33,782 bases of DNA from a virus. Position numbers and translations under genes: made by a program. Location: positions 1 to 33,782 of the IMG/VR virus record IMGVR_UViG_3300049847_000468; one strand, 5' to 3'. The notes under the pieces were generated by a model. The model worked only from the letters and a program-made list of their open reading frames with translations, had not been told where the DNA came from and searched no databases. Shown piece by piece: positions 20,501 to 28,273 of this stretch (positions are counted from its first letter, which is position 1; each line of letters opens with the position of its first letter).

Positions 20501-20794
20501 TCATCTGCCGCGGGCCGCCTGGTTGACGGCCTCGAGCTTTGCGGACAATTCCGAGAGCCGAGCCATTACTGTGTCGTGCCGATACTGGATTTCCTTTTTC
20601 AGGGAATCCATTTCGGCCTCGAACACCTCGCGCGAAACGAACCGGGTGCGCATGTTGTCCTCGATCCTGGCGAACATCGTCACCGCAACCGCCACGCCGG
20701 CCACTAGCAGCGAGAGCAGCGCATAAACGCCTGCCAGCGGCACCTTGGTTGCGCCGGTGATCGATTGGCCGTCGCCCTCGATTCTGTGTGCCAT
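20501..20794 (-). CDS. Membrane-anchored coiled-coil protein
   Basis: This 97-residue protein starts at the ATG at 20794, with a GAGGA Shine-Dalgarno eight bases upstream; a GTG at 20809 is a weaker alternative. One transmembrane helix lies at about 20-40, followed by a coiled-coil (about 55-92) rich in Glu, Lys and Leu. This topology is typical of phage membrane accessory proteins near holins. It probably acts as a lysis-module partner, but this is inferred from position and shape only. Confidence 0.5.
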   Translation of the reverse strand: MAHRIEGDGQSITGATKVPLAGVYALLSLLVAGVAVAVTMFARIEDNMRTRFVSREVFEAEMDSLKKEIQYRHDTVMARLSELSAKLEAVNQAARGR

Positions 20795-20809
20795 GGGCTG
20801 GGTCCTCAC

Positions 20810-22009
20810 TTAGAGCTCGGCGTCAGCCGTAAAGTGCCCGTTGAGCAGCGAGAGGCCGCGCACCGAGGCCACATTGGGATAGCCGCTGGAAACCTGGTTG
20901 TTGTCGCTTGTGCTGGTCACCGCGCGCGCCGCGCCTTCCCAGTCCACGTTGCCGGCTGTGCCAGCGCCGGGCGAATACCAGGTTAGGGTTGGTGTGGCGC
21001 GCATCTTCACCGGGTAGCGGGTGTCTAGGGTGTGCCCTGCCTGGCCGGATATCCATGCCCTGGACGATCCTGGCGTGCTCACGGTGCCAGGCGGGTTATT
21101 GGTGCTGGAGTTGGGGTCCGTTATGTAGGTGTTCCAGTAGTACCGCGCGCAGCGCAGTTGGTCGAGCGCCAGGGGCATTTGCACGAACGGCGAGGCCGCG
21201 GCGCCGGCCTCGAATTGCACGCTGCCAATAAGCACCGAGAACAACAGCGCGCTCTGGAATTTCAGCCGCACGGCCAGGTAGGTGTCGGAATTTATGCCGT
21301 TGTAGGTTTTGGCGGAAATGCTGGGAAGGGCCACGCTCGCCTGGTGGCGGTTCTGCCCGGCTCCAAGGGTGAGCACGATATTGGGGCCAGCCGTCACCAC
21401 ATCAGCACTGCCGCCACCGCCAAAGTTTTGGACGAACTCGGTAGCGATGGTCAGCGTGGTGCCAGCGCCGAGACTCTCGAGCTCGGCATAAAACGAAACC
21501 ACCGCGGTTTGAGCCTGGAAGGTGCGCACATCCTCCACGCGCTGTTCGAGAAACGGCACCGTGCCCACCGCGGTCTGGTTGTGGCGCAGGCAGACATCAT
21601 GCCCGGCGGCCAAACCTTTGGCGTGCGTGCTCCACGATGCTCGCGCAACCGTGGACGCAGCCGCGCCTGCGGTTCCTGGCGAGGATTTCCAGCGGTCGGC
21701 CAGGTAAAGCACCTGGCCCACGGTCAGGTTGTTGGAATAGGGAACTCGGTTCCAGAGCAGGAAATTGGCATTTAGCAGCACATTGCGGAACACGCGCGGC
21801 GGCCTGGCAAAACCGTCAATCGCGGATAGCAGCTGGGTGTTGGTGGGCTTGTTGAGCACGATTCCGGCGCCCTCCACCACGTTCACCAGCTCGGCCTGCA
21901 CGGCGTTGAGCCAGTCATCGGTCACCTGGGTGGCCGGTGTGCCGGCCTGCGGGTCACCCTCGAGAAACGTATTGCCGGGGCCTGGGTTTGCGCCGTCGAT
22001 TTTGTGCAT
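20810..22009 (-). CDS. Tail fibre protein
   Basis: This 399-residue protein has an N-terminal attachment module ('FLEGDPQAGTPATQVTDDWLNAVQAELVNVVEGAGI', about 15-50) that I recognise from phage tail fibres near gp48/gp49. A 'NVLLNANFLLWNR...ADRWKSS' segment at about 76-110 follows, recalling the beta-sandwich domain in many fibres. The C-terminus is beta-rich. The expected role is host recognition at the baseplate. It follows gp48 by 15 bases, the usual place for fibre genes in Mu-like tails. No separate fibre-assembly chaperone gene is recognisable downstream. Confidence 0.75.
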   Translation of the reverse strand: MHKIDGANPGPGNTFLEGDPQAGTPATQVTDDWLNAVQAELVNVVEGAGIVLNKPTNTQLLSAIDGFARPPRVFRNVLLNANFLLWNRVPYSNNLTVGQVLYLADRWKSSPGTAGAAASTVARASWSTHAKGLAAGHDVCLRHNQTAVGTVPFLEQRVEDVRTFQAQTAVVSFYAELESLGAGTTLTIATEFVQNFGGGGSADVVTAGPNIVLTLGAGQNRHQASVALPSISAKTYNGINSDTYLAVRLKFQSALLFSVLIGSVQFEAGAAASPFVQMPLALDQLRCARYYWNTYITDPNSSTNNPPGTVSTPGSSRAWISGQAGHTLDTRYPVKMRATPTLTWYSPGAGTAGNVDWEGAARAVTSTSDNNQVSSGYPNVASVRGLSLLNGHFTADAEL

Positions 22010-22024
22010 GGTCCGCGGTCCTGG

Positions 22025-22690
22025 TCAGGTGATTGAGTCGATGGGCGGGGCGTAGAAGTCCAGCGCGAGCTCCTGCGGCTCAAACTCGCCGTAGTAGAAC
22101 ACCAGCACCACCTGCGCCGGCAGGCGGTGGCCCAGTGCGCACTCGAGCAGCGCGCGGTCGGCGCTGCCCAGGTACTGAATGCCCAGCACGTACTGCCAGG
22201 CGATGCCATAGACGAAATGGCCGGCCAGTGCGCTGCCGGCTTTCAGCGGCGAAAAGTGCAGCAGGGTCACCGTGTAGCCGAGCGCGGCGAACATGGCGAG
22301 CACCTCGGGCGTGGAAACTCCGGCGTTGCCGGCGAGCCTGGAGGTAATCGAGGCCCTCCTGGTTTCCATGTTCTGATTCGAGCCCAGGCAGGGGTCCGGC
22401 AGGCCAAGGGCCCGCTCCCACTCGCTCACCAGGTCGATGGTGCGCGCCGGGTTGGTGTCCGTCTGGAATCGATCCACCTGCAGCTCCACCTCGACAATCG
22501 CGGCGGCGATGGCGCGCAGCACTCCGGCGGTGACCGAGGCCGGCGCGGTGCTCCAGGCGCGGCCGTTGGGGTACAGGTCGCGCACCAAGCTCTCGAACGC
22601 CGGCAGCCGCGCGGCGGCGGTGTCCACCAGAGGCAGTGGCAATTCCGCCTCGAACTCGAGCACCAGGCTGGCGAATTCAAAATCGGCCAC
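22025..22690 (-). CDS. Mu gp48-like tail protein (tail protein I / DUF2313 type)
   Basis: This 221-residue protein contains 'LVRDLYPNGRAWS', a hallmark near the N-terminus of Mu gp48-like proteins, and 'FQTDTNPARTIDLVSEWERALGLPDPC' in the middle. It is expected to connect the baseplate wedge to the fibre. The order gp47, gp48, fibre is the usual Mu arrangement. It begins three bases after the gp47-like stop. Confidence 0.85.
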   Translation of the reverse strand: MADFEFASLVLEFEAELPLPLVDTAAARLPAFESLVRDLYPNGRAWSTAPASVTAGVLRAIAAAIVEVELQVDRFQTDTNPARTIDLVSEWERALGLPDPCLGSNQNMETRRASITSRLAGNAGVSTPEVLAMFAALGYTVTLLHFSPLKAGSALAGHFVYGIAWQYVLGIQYLGSADRALLECALGHRLPAQVVLVFYYGEFEPQELALDFYAPPIDSIT

Positions 22691-22693
22691 TGC

Positions 22694-23746
22694 TCAGGTC
22701 CAGGTGATGGTGCCCACAACGGGAATCTGGCCGCCGCCCAGCACCAGGTCGCTGGCTGGAACGGTGAGCACGTGATCGGTTTCGCCAGGCGCCAGACTGA
22801 TGGCCTCGCGCAGGTGAGAAAGGGGCAGCGTGGTGCTCGGGCCGCCCTCGCGCAGAAACAGGTCGGCAAGGCTCTGCGCAACCGCGGCGCGCACCTCGGC
22901 GGTGTCTGGCACCACGTGAATCGTAAACGCCACGGTTACCTGCACCGGCGCAAACACAAGCACCGGCACCGGCTCAGGCCGGCGGGCGTCGATGTAAGCC
23001 TGCACCTCGGCCACCTTGGTGGCGCTTGGAATCGGCGTCACCGGGTCGTCGTCGAGCACGAAAGTAAGCCCAACGGTGCCGGGCCCTTGGTTGGCCGGCA
23101 GCGGCCACGCCCTAGTCACTCCTGGCACCTCGAGGGCCCACCGCTCGTAGTCGGCCGCGGTTCCAGAGCCTGGCGCATTGCCCAGGCGCTGAATCAGGCG
23201 CGCGCGGAAAGGCTCGTCCAGCTCCTGGTCCACACCGCCAGAGAGCCCGTTGGCGTCCACCTGCACGCTGGTGATGGTTCCCACCACCGTCGAAACCAGG
23301 CCGAGCGGCGCCAACGCCGGCGTGTTTCCCAGGGTCCCATCGGTGACGGCCAGCACGCTCACGGTGGCCGCGCCGCCCATCACCGTCGAAACCACCTGGG
23401 TAGCGAATTGCTCGCCATCGGCGCGCTGCACCAGCGTGCCCAGGGCAATCACGGTTCCATCGGTGCCGGCGAACACAATCAGGCCGCCGGCCGGTCCTGC
23501 TGGCTTGCGCGGCAGGGTGAGCAGGCCACCCCAGCGGTCGAGGTTGCTGGAATCGCACGTGTCCGGCCAAACCTGCGCCACTTCGTAGTCGATGCGGCCA
23601 AACTGCAGATGGCAGGCGCCGGCCACCACGCGGGCAATGGCAGCGAGCGGGCCGCGCGGGATCAGTTGGCCCAGCGAAAGCCGGCTGGCAAGGTCCTGCT
23701 CGGTGCGGGTGATTAGCTCGGGCAGCGTGGGGCGCGGGAGTGCCAT
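22694..23746 (-). CDS. Baseplate J-like protein (Mu gp47-type)
   Basis: This 350-residue protein has the baseplate J order: an N-terminal 'LPELITRTEQDLASRL', then 'DNLDRWGGLLTLPRKPA'-like, 'GTVIALGTLVQRADGEQFAT', 'GGVDQELDEPFRARLIQRL' and 'GTAADYERWALEVPGVTRAW'. The C-terminal 'FAPVQVTVAFTIHVVPDTAEVRAAVAQSLADLFLREGGP' domain completes the family. It builds the baseplate wedges that join spike and fibres. The length is normal for the family. Confidence 0.92.
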   Translation of the reverse strand: MALPRPTLPELITRTEQDLASRLSLGQLIPRGPLAAIARVVAGACHLQFGRIDYEVAQVWPDTCDSSNLDRWGGLLTLPRKPAGPAGGLIVFAGTDGTVIALGTLVQRADGEQFATQVVSTVMGGAATVSVLAVTDGTLGNTPALAPLGLVSTVVGTITSVQVDANGLSGGVDQELDEPFRARLIQRLGNAPGSGTAADYERWALEVPGVTRAWPLPANQGPGTVGLTFVLDDDPVTPIPSATKVAEVQAYIDARRPEPVPVLVFAPVQVTVAFTIHVVPDTAEVRAAVAQSLADLFLREGGPSTTLPLSHLREAISLAPGETDHVLTVPASDLVLGGGQIPVVGTITWT

Positions 23747-23767
23747 CGCCCCAGGATACGGTAGGCC

Positions 23768-24340
23768 CTAGCCGAATAGCAGCCTGGTGGAGTCGCGCGC
23801 GGCGCCGCTGCCGCTCTCGAGCTCGGTGCCCAGCCAGTATTCGCTCCAGCGCGGCCGTGTGTCTGGGGTGATGGTCAGCTCGATGCGCAGGTGGCCCTGC
23901 TCCACCCAGCTCGCGGCGGCCTTGATGTTGCTGGCGATGCCGCGCGCGCGCATCCATTCCAGGCTTTCGCTGGCGTACGCCTCGGCTTCGCGCAACGTTT
24001 CCTCGAGCATTTTGCTGCGCTCGGTGAGCCAGAGCAGAGAACCCCAGCGATCACCTGGGCGGTCGGCCCAGTAGCCGCGCGGGTCATCCTCGACGGCCAG
24101 GCCGTCCTCGGAGCTCGCGCGCCCATCGGTCCACAGACTGGCCAGCACCGAGGTGGCCAGGCCCTGGTCCATTACCAGGTCGCCGTTGGCAAGCTCCAGG
24201 TCGATGTCGGCACCGCCTGGGCTTGAAAGCCGCAGATCCACGCCCTTGGGGTTTGCGCCAGGCGGCAGGCCGCTGCCCATGCTCACGGCAAACCAGTTGA
24301 GGCTGCCGCTCGCCCCCAGCACGATCACCCAGGCGGCCAT
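23768..24340 (-). CDS. Mu gp46-like baseplate protein
   Basis: This 190-residue protein matches Phage_Gp46: 'DLVMDQGLATSVLASLWTDGRA', then 'DDPRGYWADRPGDRWGSLLWLTERSK' and 'EETLREAEAYASESLEWM'. It is a GpW/gp25-like baseplate component. The ATG at 24340 overlaps the stop of the hydrolase gene (ATGA), so it is translationally coupled to it. An N-terminal extension of about 40-50 residues before the conserved region is present. Confidence 0.9.
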   Translation of the reverse strand: MAAWVIVLGASGSLNWFAVSMGSGLPPGANPKGVDLRLSSPGGADIDLELANGDLVMDQGLATSVLASLWTDGRASSEDGLAVEDDPRGYWADRPGDRWGSLLWLTERSKMLEETLREAEAYASESLEWMRARGIASNIKAAASWVEQGHLRIELTITPDTRPRWSEYWLGTELESGSGAARDSTRLLFG

Positions 24341-25902
24341 CAGTCGAGGTCGAGCCCAACTGTGTCTCGAACCCAGTTGTAAATTTGGGTGGTCAGGCTG
24401 CCGCCCTGCACGTAGTTGCCGGCAGCATTGTGGAAGCACACTCGGCCGGTGTTGGCGTTGTAGGCGCCGTTGCCGGCCGAGAGGTCCAGCGAAAACTGGG
24501 TGGAGCTGATGCGGGTGGCCGAGCGCACGCCGTTGGCGCCGGTGTTGCCGGTGGCCTGGCCTACCTTGACCACATCGCCTGTTCTGATGCCGTGCTCGGC
24601 CGCCGTCGTGCAGACGATGGGGCTGGCGTTGGTGGCCGAGACAATCACCTGCGCCGTGCTGGTTGTGCCGCTGGTGTCGGCATCTTCGCCCCAGTAGCTC
24701 ACCAGCGAGAAACCACCCAGCGCGGCCAGTGCCACCTCGGCCCAGCGCACATCGTAGGAATCATCGGCGGCGTACTTGTTGGGCACCTTGGCCACCAGCG
24801 AATCGCCCACCTGGTAGCCCACGCTGGGGTTGGTGGCGTTGAACATGAAAATGGGCACCGTTCGAGCCACGGCGAGGTCGCGCGCGGTCATCTGCGCCAG
24901 CAGCAGGCCGGGGCTCATCGCCTCGCGGCGCGCGCGCGGCATGTCCTCGTAGCCGTAGCGGTCCTGGATCGTCGGCACCGCGGTGGTGGTGAACGTCTGC
25001 GCCGCATCCCCGTGCTTTTGGAACGTGTTGCCGTTGGCAAAACTGTTGCCGTTGCCCATCAGCGGGTTGAGCACCATGGTGCAGGCCGCGCCAGAGCCCG
25101 AAATGCTGTAGATAATCCCGGAAACGTTGGGATTGCTCACGCCGTCCACCTGGTCGCCAACCACCAGCGTGCCCACCAGGGTGCCGAACAGCGAAACGCG
25201 CGGCCGGTAGCGGCTGGGGGTGGCCGCGGCGGCGATGAAAGGGGCGTAGGCCGCCGGGCTGCCCATGATCCTCGAGGGGTCTGCCTGGCAGGGGAGGAAC
25301 GGCGGGCCGCCCAGGATTATGCAGCGCGGGCGGTGGTCCAGCACCAGCACGTTGTCGCCCATGGCCGCCTGCCGGCCGCCAACGCGCGCGAACATCCCCC
25401 AGGATTCCGGCAGCCATTGCGAGGCCGCCAGGTTGCCGGCGCCGGCCGAAGAGCCGTAGGCGAAAACCTGGTTGGAATCGCCCAGGCCGTCGAGCCATCC
25501 GCCAGGCAGGCACTCGGTTTTGAGGTACTGAATGGCCTGGCCAACGCAAACCGAAATTTCCGGGAACAGCGCCGGGTTGGGCCCGTTGGAGCCAAAGGTT
25601 TCGAGGCCGCCGCCCAGCGGGTACTCGAGCAGCACCACGATGGCGCCGCCGTTGGCGAATGCGTTGGGCAGGTCGAGCCTGCTAATCATCGCCAGGGTGG
25701 GGTAACGCTCGTTCGATTCGTCGGCGCCAGGTTGCGCCCAGCCGCCGCCATGGATGTCCACGTAGATCGGCCGCGGGCTGCCTGGGTAGCCGCCAAAACC
25801 GTTGCTGGGGGCAAAAGCGTAGCCGTAGGCTTTTGAGTGTCCGGTGTTGTACTGGAACCGCCGGAAGGAAACGGCCCTGGAGAAAATCGGGGGTGTGGGC
25901 AC
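24340..25902 (-). CDS. Tail-associated alpha/beta-hydrolase (esterase-like) with inserted fibre domains
   Basis: This 520-residue protein has HGGGW at 51-55 (oxyanion hole), GSSAG at 150-154 (nucleophile Ser152), and a final 'CFHNAAGNY' with His491. A C-terminal helix then closes an esterase-lipase fold like those of acetyl-xylan or BD-FAE-type enzymes. Two extra segments interrupt the fold. One is at about 241-300. The other is a phage fibre-type domain (about 410-488, 'NASPIVCTTAAEHGIRTGDVVKV...SSTQFSLDLSAGNGAY') just before His491. The catalytic acid is not obvious. The likely role is removing acyl groups from host surface glycans during adsorption. It starts with a GTG at 25902 directly after the upstream stop. 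Confidence 0.7.
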   Translation of the reverse strand: MPTPPIFSRAVSFRRFQYNTGHSKAYGYAFAPSNGFGGYPGSPRPIYVDIHGGGWAQPGADESNERYPTLAMISRLDLPNAFANGGAIVVLLEYPLGGGLETFGSNGPNPALFPEISVCVGQAIQYLKTECLPGGWLDGLGDSNQVFAYGSSAGAGNLAASQWLPESWGMFARVGGRQAAMGDNVLVLDHRPRCIILGGPPFLPCQADPSRIMGSPAAYAPFIAAAATPSRYRPRVSLFGTLVGTLVVGDQVDGVSNPNVSGIIYSISGSGAACTMVLNPLMGNGNSFANGNTFQKHGDAAQTFTTTAVPTIQDRYGYEDMPRARREAMSPGLLLAQMTARDLAVARTVPIFMFNATNPSVGYQVGDSLVAKVPNKYAADDSYDVRWAEVALAALGGFSLVSYWGEDADTSGTTSTAQVIVSATNASPIVCTTAAEHGIRTGDVVKVGQATGNTGANGVRSATRISSTQFSLDLSAGNGAYNANTGRVCFHNAAGNYVQGGSLTTQIYNWVRDTVGLDLD

Positions 25903-27207
25903 TTACTTAGCTCCGCGGGTCAGTTTGGCTATGAACGCGTGCACGTTGCAGTAGGCCACGCCCGAGGTCGCCACGCCTGGGCCTATGGCCATCCACACTC
26001 CCACGTTGCGCTTGCTGCGCTTGTTGGTGAGGTCGTCGCCGTCTTCGAGGTCCCAGCCGGTGTGGGCGGCGTCCACGATGTTGTCCGATCCACGCTGGCG
26101 GCCAACCACGTACCCAGATGCCGGCGAACCCCAGCCGCCGCCAGAGTAGGCCGCGGTTGAGAGCTCCAGCCGCAGCATTCCAATTAGGCCCTGGCTTCGG
26201 TCCAGCTTGCGGGCCGCCTGCAGCCTGATGGTGGCCATGAACGGCGTTTCGCTCGAGATTGTCGGCATTGCCGGCGAAACGAACATCATGCGCGCGCGCT
26301 TGTTGGCGGCATCGAGTCCGGTGGTGATCCAGATGGGCTCATCGATGTTGAGCGTGAAATAGAGCAGGGGGTTGTCGGGGGTGGTGTTGACCATCACGCC
26401 CGAGCACGTGATCTCAAGCACCGCGCCGTCCGCAAACTCACCGCGCGGCAGCTCGAAGGATTGGTTGTATCCCCAGGGGTCGAGCGGGAACCGGTACAGG
26501 CTGGTGCCTACCTGCTCTTCCTGCGCCACGCCCAGGCAGTTGTAGTAGCAGGTCGGCCCAGTCGAGAACCGCGGCGCTTTCTTGCCGGTGGTGTCGCCGT
26601 AGCCGGTGGTGGAGCCGAGAAAGGTCCCAACGTCTACGCCGGTCAAGGTGCCAATGGGTCCGGTGAGCACCTCGGCGCCGGCGCCGGCGGCCGTGCCAGA
26701 AAATTGCGAGAGCACCACGGTGCCGCCTGGGCCCACGTGGTTGATGGAGACCAGGCGAGACACCCATGCGCCGGTCGAACCGGTAACTAGGTCGTTCGCC
26801 ACGGGCCTGGTGCCGGTGCTGCCCGAGTAGCTGGCGTTCACGCGGGTGCGGTAGCGCGGCGAGAGCACCTCGGGGTTGGTCTCCACGCCGGCGAGCTGGG
26901 TGCCGCAGGTCCACAGACCAGACGCCTGGGCGAGCACCACGGTGCCGCCGCGGTGGCGGTCGTAGAGGTTGAGCGGGCCGCGCGGACTGGTCGAGAGCAG
27001 GCGCGGCTCGGTGGTGCGCTGCACGGTGCCGTCGATCAGCTCCGAACCCACCCTGGGCACACCGGCCACCGAGTCGAGCAGCGGCACGCCGTCAAGGTCC
27101 ACGATGCCGCTGGGGACCATCAGCGCATCGCCCACCGGCAGCTCGTCCATTGAGGCCAGGTTGGTGCCGTCGTCTGCGCCGAGTGCTACGGGGCGTCTGT
27201 GTGCCAT
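25903..27207 (-). CDS. Tail fibre-like structural protein
   Basis: This 434-residue protein begins with 'PVALGADDGTNLASMDELPVGDAL', a phage fibre-like N-terminal segment. It contains 'RRGGTVVLAQASGLWTCGTQ'-type repeated strands, then a large C-terminal domain (about 235-434) with 'PLLYFTLNIDEPIWITTG'. It lacks an enzyme motif. Position just upstream of the esterase-like gene suggests it carries or holds that enzyme at the baseplate. It may be a host-specific receptor-binding protein. Confidence 0.5.
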   Translation of the reverse strand: MAHRRPVALGADDGTNLASMDELPVGDALMVPSGIVDLDGVPLLDSVAGVPRVGSELIDGTVQRTTEPRLLSTSPRGPLNLYDRHRGGTVVLAQASGLWTCGTQLAGVETNPEVLSPRYRTRVNASYSGSTGTRPVANDLVTGSTGAWVSRLVSINHVGPGGTVVLSQFSGTAAGAGAEVLTGPIGTLTGVDVGTFLGSTTGYGDTTGKKAPRFSTGPTCYYNCLGVAQEEQVGTSLYRFPLDPWGYNQSFELPRGEFADGAVLEITCSGVMVNTTPDNPLLYFTLNIDEPIWITTGLDAANKRARMMFVSPAMPTISSETPFMATIRLQAARKLDRSQGLIGMLRLELSTAAYSGGGWGSPASGYVVGRQRGSDNIVDAAHTGWDLEDGDDLTNKRSKRNVGVWMAIGPGVATSGVAYCNVHAFIAKLTRGAK

Positions 27208-27211
27208 GGGG

Positions 27212-27346
27212 TTAGCTGGTGTGGATTGTCACGTACACCATGGTGCCGTTGGCTCGGCGCACGGGCAGACCGAGCTCGGCGCGCAAGTAGCGCAGCAGGG
27301 TGCCGTCCGCGCGGATTACCTGGTGGGCTTGGACAATTGCGAACAC
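27212..27346 (-). CDS. Very small hypothetical protein
   Basis: This 44-residue gene starts with a GTG at 27346, preceded by a strong GGTGAGG Shine-Dalgarno at eight bases. The peptide 'FAIVQAHQVIRADGTLLRYLRAELGLPVRR' is beta-hairpin-like and basic. It fills the 180-base space between the PAAR and fibre-like genes. An ATG in the Shine-Dalgarno area is out of frame and stops after 12 codons. Function is unknown. Confidence 0.4.
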   Translation of the reverse strand: MFAIVQAHQVIRADGTLLRYLRAELGLPVRRANGTMVYVTIHTS

Positions 27347-27395
27347 GCGGCCATCCTCACCGAACCGTGCTGGAGAATCTAGCGAGCTGCGCCGG

Positions 27396-27662
27396 TCAGC
27401 TCTGCACGCTTGCTGCCGGGCTTCCGGTGGCCGTGTGGCCGCAGCTGGCCGCCATTCCGGCCGCCACCACTGCCTGGCCATCGATGCGCACGAAAGTCGA
27501 ACCCGTGGGCAGCGTGGCAGCCAGGTGGGCTCCAAGGCCGTGGCCCTGGACTGTGGCGCCAACCACCGCGGCCAGCGCGCCATCGAGTCGCACGAACGCC
27601 TGGGCGGTTGCCTGCACCAGGCCGCCGGCGCTGTCGATGCCCACTCGAGTTATGCCGGGCAT
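27396..27662 (-). CDS. PAAR-like spike tip protein
   Basis: This 88-residue protein follows the PAAR pattern: 'MPGITRVGID' at the start, 'VQGHG' with His41 and His46, then 'STFVRIDGQAVVAAG' and a final 'CGHTATGSP' (C74, H76). His and Cys at these positions would bind one metal ion and build the sharp cone that tips the membrane-piercing spike. Many Mu-like phages use the C-terminal tip of gp45 instead, so a separate PAAR here is notable. It begins two bases after the gp45 stop. Confidence 0.8.
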   Translation of the reverse strand: MPGITRVGIDSAGGLVQATAQAFVRLDGALAAVVGATVQGHGLGAHLAATLPTGSTFVRIDGQAVVAAGMAASCGHTATGSPAASVQS

Positions 27663-27664
27663 GG

Positions 27665-28273
27665 TCAGCTGCTGTTGATGTCCACCGCGGCGCCGGTAAT
27701 CACCACGCCGGCGGGGGTCACCTCGATGCTCGAGGGGCCAGAGGCAATGGTCGCGCTGGTGGCCGCGGTAACCTGCAGGGTGTCCGCAATCACATCGACG
27801 CTATCAGCCTTCACGGTCACCACCTGGCCCAGGGCGGTCACCGTGATGGCGCCGCCGGCGTCGATGTCCACGCTCCCAGCAGAGGCAACGCCCAGGCCGG
27901 CGTTAGTGGTGCTCACCGCTATGCTGCCGTCTGCTTTCAGGTGCACGCGCGAGCCAGCCGGCCCGTACACCATCACCTCGCCATCTTCGAGGCCGGTGGG
28001 GCGCGCGCGCCGGTCGTCAACAACCACCACCAGCGGGTGGTCACGGTTGCCCTGGGCGAACACCACCACCGCCTCGGCGCCGGCCGCCGGCCTCGAGCTC
28101 AGGCCGTAGGGCTGGAAGTGCTCGGCCCGAGGAATACGCTCGGTGCCCATTACGGCCAGCTCGAGCTCCTGGAGCTTGGGCGTATCGTTCGAGCTGCGCA
28201 CCACCGCGCGCGCAATCATGCCCACAACCCTGCCGCGCAGCGGTGCGAGCCACCTGGCCAGCGGGCTGCTCAT
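27665..28273 (-). CDS. Baseplate spike protein gp45-like (Mu gp45/gpV type)
   Basis: This 202-residue protein has an N-terminal OB-fold region ('RGRVVGMIARAVVRSSND', 'LQELELAVMGTERIPRAEHFQPYGLSSRP'), then 'EAVVVFAQGNRDHPLVVVVDDRRARP'. Regular short strands with Thr/Val/Ile alternation (about 120-200) form the spike shaft. The C-terminus ends 'AAVDINSS' without the metal-binding His/Cys tip, consistent with a separate PAAR protein capping it. It overlaps the gp44-like stop in ATGA at 28270-28273. A much longer frame starting near 29101 overlaps gp44 and was rejected. Confidence 0.9.
   Translation of the reverse strand: MSSPLARWLAPLRGRVVGMIARAVVRSSNDTPKLQELELAVMGTERIPRAEHFQPYGLSSRPAAGAEAVVVFAQGNRDHPLVVVVDDRRARPTGLEDGEVMVYGPAGSRVHLKADGSIAVSTTNAGLGVASAGSVDIDAGGAITVTALGQVVTVKADSVDVIADTLQVTAATSATIASGPSSIEVTPAGVVITGAAVDINSS

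Noticed and set aside
22127-23716. A 529-codon plus-strand open frame
   Set aside because: It runs antisense across the gp48 and gp47 genes, which match known families on the minus strand.
24385-25836. A 483-codon plus-strand open frame
   Set aside because: It is the antisense of the hydrolase gene, with His/Gly/Arg-rich low-complexity content typical of GC-rich shadow frames.
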